Below, one piece after another: positions 61,292 through 64,000 of a stretch of 64,000 nucleotides of DNA. The notes under the pieces are model-generated. The model did no database searches. It saw only the letters and a program-made list of their open reading frames with translations, and was not told the DNA's origin. The position numbers and the translations under genes were made by a program. Numbering within the stretch: position 1 is the first letter of the stretch; each line of letters opens with the position of its first letter. This DNA comes from Couchioplanes caeruleus (GTDB lineage: Bacteria; Actinomycetota; Actinomycetes; Mycobacteriales; Micromonosporaceae), in NCBI RefSeq assembly GCF_023499255.1, contig NZ_CP092183.1:2177501-2241500 (forward strand), in the 5' to 3' direction.

Positions 61292-62839
61292 TTAGGCGCG
61301 GCGCCACTTCTGGTTCGCGCCGCCGACGCAGTCCCACAGGTGCAGAAGTGCGCCGTCGTTGCCGTTCCACTCCTTGATGTCGACGCACTTGTTCGCCTGC
61401 GGGTTGACGAGGTCACCCGCGGCGGAGAGGACGAACTGCTGCGCCGGGTTGCCGCTGCAGCCGACGATCTGGATCGCCGCACCGTTCGCCGTCGAGCCCC
61501 ACGCCACGTCCATGCACTTGTTGTTCGACGTCTGCAGCGTGCCGTTCACGAATGTCCACTTCTGCGCGGCGGTGCCGTTGCAGGTGTACATCTGCAGCTG
61601 CACGCCGTCGGCGAAGTTCGCGTTCGGTACGTCGATGCACTTGTTGTTCCAGTTGCTGACCACCGAGCTGGTGCTGGAGCCGCCGCCGCTGGTGGTGAGC
61701 GAGAGGCCGTACACGCCGAGGATCTCGTTGACGGGCTGGAACCACATCGTGCCGCCGGAGGAGCAGTTGCCCGTACCGCCGGAGGTCACGCCCTGCGCCT
61801 GGTTGCCGGAGATCCAGGAGCCGCCGGAGTCGCCCGGCTCGGCGCACGCGTTGCTGCGCGCGAGGCCGGAGACGGAGCCCTGGGCGTACACAATGGTCTC
61901 GTCGCGGCCGAGGATCGTGCCGCAGCGCCACCCGGTGGTCCGGCCGGAGCGGCACACCGAGCTGCCGACCGCGGCCTCCTGCGAGCCGGCGACGACAACG
62001 TTGCCACCGGAGTAGTTGTTGACCCACGGCTGGGGCGTCCAGTTGCTGTTCGTCCGGATCCACGAGTAGTCGTTGCCCGGGAACGAGGAGCCGGCGAAGG
62101 TGCCCTGCGAGACGTTGTTGTAGCCGAGCGTCGGGCTGTTCACGCCGCCGCAGTGACCGGCGCTGACGAAGCCGCCCGCGACCGCGAAGCCCACCGAGCA
62201 CAGCGTGTTGCCGTTGATGACGTACTGGTCGCCGCCGCGGATGTCGTACATCGGCTTGGGCTGCTCGGCGGCGTCGGCCACCGTCACCGAGCCCGCGCCG
62301 CTGGCGGCCGCGAAGGAGCGCGCCTGTGCCGACGCGCCCGGCTTGGCCATCACCACCAGGCTGTTCGAGGCGACGTCGACGTACCAGCCGCGGATCGCCG
62401 TACCCTGCGCTTTCGCGGCGTTGCGGTCCAGCCGGGCGCGGGATGCCTCCAGGTCGGCCGCGCTCCGGCCGACGATCTTCGGCACGGCGCCCTCGGCGCG
62501 GACCGCGGCGGCCTGGCGCGCGTCGGTGACCGCGACGGTGAGCCGGTCGGCGCCGCGGGGGATCCAGGCGCCGGCGAAGGTCCCGCCCAGCTTCGTGCGC
62601 AGGCGCTTCTCCACGACCGGCGCGGCGGCCTCGGTGGCGAGGCGGGCGGCGATCTGATCGTCGCTGAGCCCCAGGTCGCGGCGCATCGCCGCCACCATGC
62701 CCGGGGCCATGTCGAACCGGGGCGCCGCGGTGGGTGCGGCAGGCGCCGGTATGGGTGCGGCGAGACTGGGCGCCGGTAGCACGCCGATGGCGGTGAGCGC
62801 CGCGGCGCCGAGGCCGAGCGCTTTCAGGGCACGGGACAT
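61292..62839 (-). CDS. Secreted alpha-lytic-type serine protease with ricin-B lectin domain
   Basis: 515 residues from ATG 62839. A signal peptide (MSRALKALGLGAAALTAIGVLPAPSLAA) precedes an alpha-lytic-protease-type prodomain (about residues 40-195, with RLTVAVTDARQAAAVRAEGA). The mature S1 protease domain has the catalytic His in AVAGGFVSAGHCGG (about 225), the Asp in GNDYSWIRTN (about 255) and the Ser in ACAEPGDSGGSWIS (about 336), with Cys pairs. After a Gly/Ser linker (near 390) a ricin-B/CBM13 domain has three QxW-like repeats (NGTAAQKWTF, GNPAQQFVL, GGANQKWRR). The lectin should direct the protease to a carbohydrate surface. A LacI-type palindrome lies 40 bp upstream. Confidence 0.95.
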   Translation of the reverse strand: MSRALKALGLGAAALTAIGVLPAPSLAAPIPAPAAPTAAPRFDMAPGMVAAMRRDLGLSDDQIAARLATEAAAPVVEKRLRTKLGGTFAGAWIPRGADRLTVAVTDARQAAAVRAEGAVPKIVGRSAADLEASRARLDRNAAKAQGTAIRGWYVDVASNSLVVMAKPGASAQARSFAAASGAGSVTVADAAEQPKPMYDIRGGDQYVINGNTLCSVGFAVAGGFVSAGHCGGVNSPTLGYNNVSQGTFAGSSFPGNDYSWIRTNSNWTPQPWVNNYSGGNVVVAGSQEAAVGSSVCRSGRTTGWRCGTILGRDETIVYAQGSVSGLARSNACAEPGDSGGSWISGNQAQGVTSGGTGNCSSGGTMWFQPVNEILGVYGLSLTTSGGGSSTSSVVSNWNNKCIDVPNANFADGVQLQMYTCNGTAAQKWTFVNGTLQTSNNKCMDVAWGSTANGAAIQIVGCSGNPAQQFVLSAAGDLVNPQANKCVDIKEWNGNDGALLHLWDCVGGANQKWRRA

Positions 62840-62877
62840 GGGGGAAGTCCTTCGCTGATCTGGGGGAATCGAGGAAG

Positions 62878-62889
62878 GAGAGCGCTCTC
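62878..62889. promoter_or_regulatory. LacI/CebR-type palindrome upstream of the protease
   Basis: GAGAGCGCTCTC is a perfect 12-bp palindrome with the GAGCGCTC core of CebR-like LacI repressor sites (TGGGAGCGCTCCCA). It is centred 44 bp before the protease start codon. Control by a cello-oligosaccharide-type or similar sugar regulator is inferred. Confidence 0.65.
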
Positions 62890-63005
62890 TAGCATCGGAG
62901 TTTGTCGATAGTTAACGGATCTGTCAAGAAAGTTGAGAGATTTCGACGGTGGTGACGCGTGGTAATGTTGCCGGGTCGCGGTTCCGACTTCGTATATTTG
63001 CCAGC

Positions 63006-63082
63006 GCCTGGTGGGTATCTGATCCCACCGGGCGTTTGTCGTCTCCGTCCCGGTTCGGGCCGGAGGCTGTCCCGGTTCGGGC
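63006..63082 (+). promoter_or_regulatory. Structured leader of the cold-shock gene
   Basis: A 10-bp hairpin (63006-63015 with 63024-63033, one G-U pair) is followed by two exact 14-nt direct repeats GTCCCGGTTCGGGC (63047-63060 and 63069-63082). Each is itself a small hairpin (CCCG-GTT-CGGG). The leader ends at an AAGGAG site (63132-63137). Cold-shock genes often have long structured leaders that respond to temperature. Confidence 0.5.
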
Positions 63083-63143
63083 GGGGTCGGAGCGGCGCGG
63101 CGGGGCTCGCGCGGTGCGCGCCCCCATGGTGAAGGAGTGCGGC

Positions 63144-63347
63144 ATGGCTGTCGGCACGGTGAAATGGTTCAACGCGGACAAGGGCTTCGGCTTCATCACC
63201 CAGGACGGTGGGCAGCCCGACGTGTTCGCCCACTTCTCCGCCATCGCGTCGGACGGGTACCGCTCCCTCGAGGAGAACCAGCGCGTGGAGTTCGACGTCA
63301 CCCAGGGCGCCAAGGGCCTGCAGGCCAGCAACATCCGGGTGATCTGA
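63144..63347 (+). CDS. cspA: Cold-shock protein (CspA family)
   Basis: 67 residues from ATG 63144, with AAGGAG 6 nt upstream. It is a single cold-shock domain with both nucleic-acid-binding motifs intact: [14 protein letters not shown] (RNP1, KGFGFI) and DVFAHFSAI (RNP2, VFAHF). The expected role is an RNA chaperone at low temperature or during growth changes. It is of normal length for the family and is followed by a hairpin. Confidence 0.96.
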   Translation: MAVGTVKWFNADKGFGFITQDGGQPDVFAHFSAIASDGYRSLEENQRVEFDVTQGAKGLQASNIRVI

Positions 63348-63362
63348 CGAGCGTGGCACGAC

Positions 63363-63386
63363 GGCGGGCCGCGACCGCGGCCCGCC
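63363..63386 (+). terminator. Hairpin after the cold-shock gene
   Basis: A 10-bp GC-only inverted repeat (63363-63372 with 63377-63386) with a GACC loop lies 15 bp after the stop. Confidence 0.75.
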
Positions 63387-63414
63387 GGTCCACTCCGTAC
63401 GAGAATCGAGGCGT

Positions 63415-64000
63415 GTGAAGACCTACACAGGTGCTCCCTACCCGGCGGACACGCACAGCCCGCTCCAGCGGCGGCTGCTGCGCAACGCCTCGTCCCCCGC
63501 GCGTGCCCCGCAGAGCGACGCGCTGCGCCTGCAGGCGCCCGCGCTGGTGCCCGAGGTCCACCTGTTCCTCGCCGAGGACGCCGTCCTGCTCTGGGCGCGC
63601 CTCGAGGCCGAGGCCGGTCACCCGCTGCCCGCGCCGTTCTGGGCCACCGCCTGGGCCGGCGGCCAGGGCCTGGCCCGCTACGTGCTCGACCACCCGCAGC
63701 TCGTGGCCGGCCGCCGGGTGCTGGACCTCGCCTCCGGATCGGGTCTGGTCGCCATCGCCGCCGCGCACGCCGGCGCCGCCGAGGTGGTGGCCAACGACAT
63801 CGACCCGTACGCCGTGGCCGCCATGCACGCCAACGCCAACGCCAACGGCGTGTCCGTCCACATCTCGGCCGAGGACCTGACCGGCGGCGACGGCGGCGAG
63901 GTCGATCTCGTCCTGGCCGGTGACTGCCTGTACAGCGGGGACATGGCCGCCCGCATGCTGCCGTTCCTCGGCCGCGCGATGCGCCGCGGCGCGACGGTGC
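63415..64000 (+). CDS. Class I methyltransferase (nicotinamide/ETFB-lysine methyltransferase-like), 5' part
   Basis: From GTG 63415 the frame stays open to the window end, giving about 195 residues; the 3' end is outside. It begins TYTGAPYPADTHSPLQRRLL. PAPFWATAWAGGQGLARYVL is the FWAxxWxxGxxLAR motif of the METTL20/nicotinamide-type methyltransferase group. It then has motif I VLDLASGSGLVAIAAAHAGA, strand 2 VVANDIDPYAVAAMHANA, and motif IV VDLVLAGDCLYS. It probably methylates a protein lysine or a small molecule. The frame is easily missed because it has no stop within the window. Confidence 0.85.
   Translation, partial: MKTYTGAPYPADTHSPLQRRLLRNASSPARAPQSDALRLQAPALVPEVHLFLAEDAVLLWARLEAEAGHPLPAPFWATAWAGGQGLARYVLDHPQLVAGRRVLDLASGSGLVAIAAAHAGAAEVVANDIDPYAVAAMHANANANGVSVHISAEDLTGGDGGEVDLVLAGDCLYSGDMAARMLPFLGRAMRRGATV

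Overview
The window looks like chromosome of a high-GC filamentous actinomycete, most likely Micromonosporaceae (Actinoplanes-like). The reasons are very high GC with strong third-position GC bias, many GTG starts, leaderless promoters next to PadR genes, long polymorphic RHS toxins, secreted CBM2 and ricin-lectin hydrolases, and ATGA/GTGA-coupled operons. The genus is an inference. I saw no rRNA, tRNA, CRISPR array or intact mobile element.

Layout. (1) 1-15.8 kb: an exopolysaccharide locus. It holds the 3' end of a beta-propeller protein, a Wzz protein fused to a degenerate CpsD-like domain, a GT2 glycosyltransferase, a Wzy-like polymerase, a Wzx-like flippase and a PAPS-type sulfotransferase. 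Facing these are an APH-fold kinase with a small partner, a secreted GH16 glucanase, a methyltransferase, a Calx-beta repeat surface protein and a secreted carbohydrate-binding-like protein. The Calx-beta gene is preceded by a clear GEMM-I cyclic-di-GMP riboswitch, which links a surface protein beside a (probably sulfated) polysaccharide locus to the biofilm second messenger. (2) 15.9-20.4 kb: a TetR-controlled heterodimeric ABC exporter. (3) 20.4-25.8 kb: a DUF6188 protein, a PadR/ABC/FtsX export operon, a DUF574-type methyltransferase and a GNAT acetyltransferase. (4) 26.2-28.4 kb: an unexplained three-gene operon headed by a DUF2589 protein. (5) 28.5-32.8 kb: a DUF1684 protein and a secreted GH78 rhamnosidase with a LacI-type operator. 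(6) 32.7-36.7 kb: a molybdate import operon (HTH-TOBE regulator, modA, modB, modC) and an APH-fold kinase. (7) 36.8-44.8 kb: a TPR protein resembling the C-terminus of a LAL regulator without its HTH, a siderophore-interacting protein behind an iron-box-like site, a PrsW protease, a PadR/HAAS pair, a DrrAB-type exporter, and a SulP transporter with an ArsR repressor and a perfect 20-bp operator.

(8) 44.9-58.1 kb: a polymorphic toxin island. A LamG/DNRLRE secreted protein is followed by a 2306-residue RHS protein with a HINT domain and a C-terminal toxin, and a translationally coupled candidate immunity gene. Next comes a lower-GC graveyard: an Imm53 gene with a nonsense codon, a frameshifted repeat-type immunity-like gene, other broken coding fragments and an IS110-like transposase remnant. 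(9) 58.1-64 kb: a Bcr/CflA MFS exporter, a CBM2-GH64 beta-1,3-glucanase, an alpha-lytic-type protease with a ricin-B lectin and a LacI-type palindrome, a cold-shock protein with a structured leader, and the start of a methyltransferase cut by the window end.

The most interesting signals are the c-di-GMP riboswitch in front of the Calx-beta protein, the toxin island with its decayed immunity genes, and the DUF2589 operon. Family names come from recognised motifs, not database searches.
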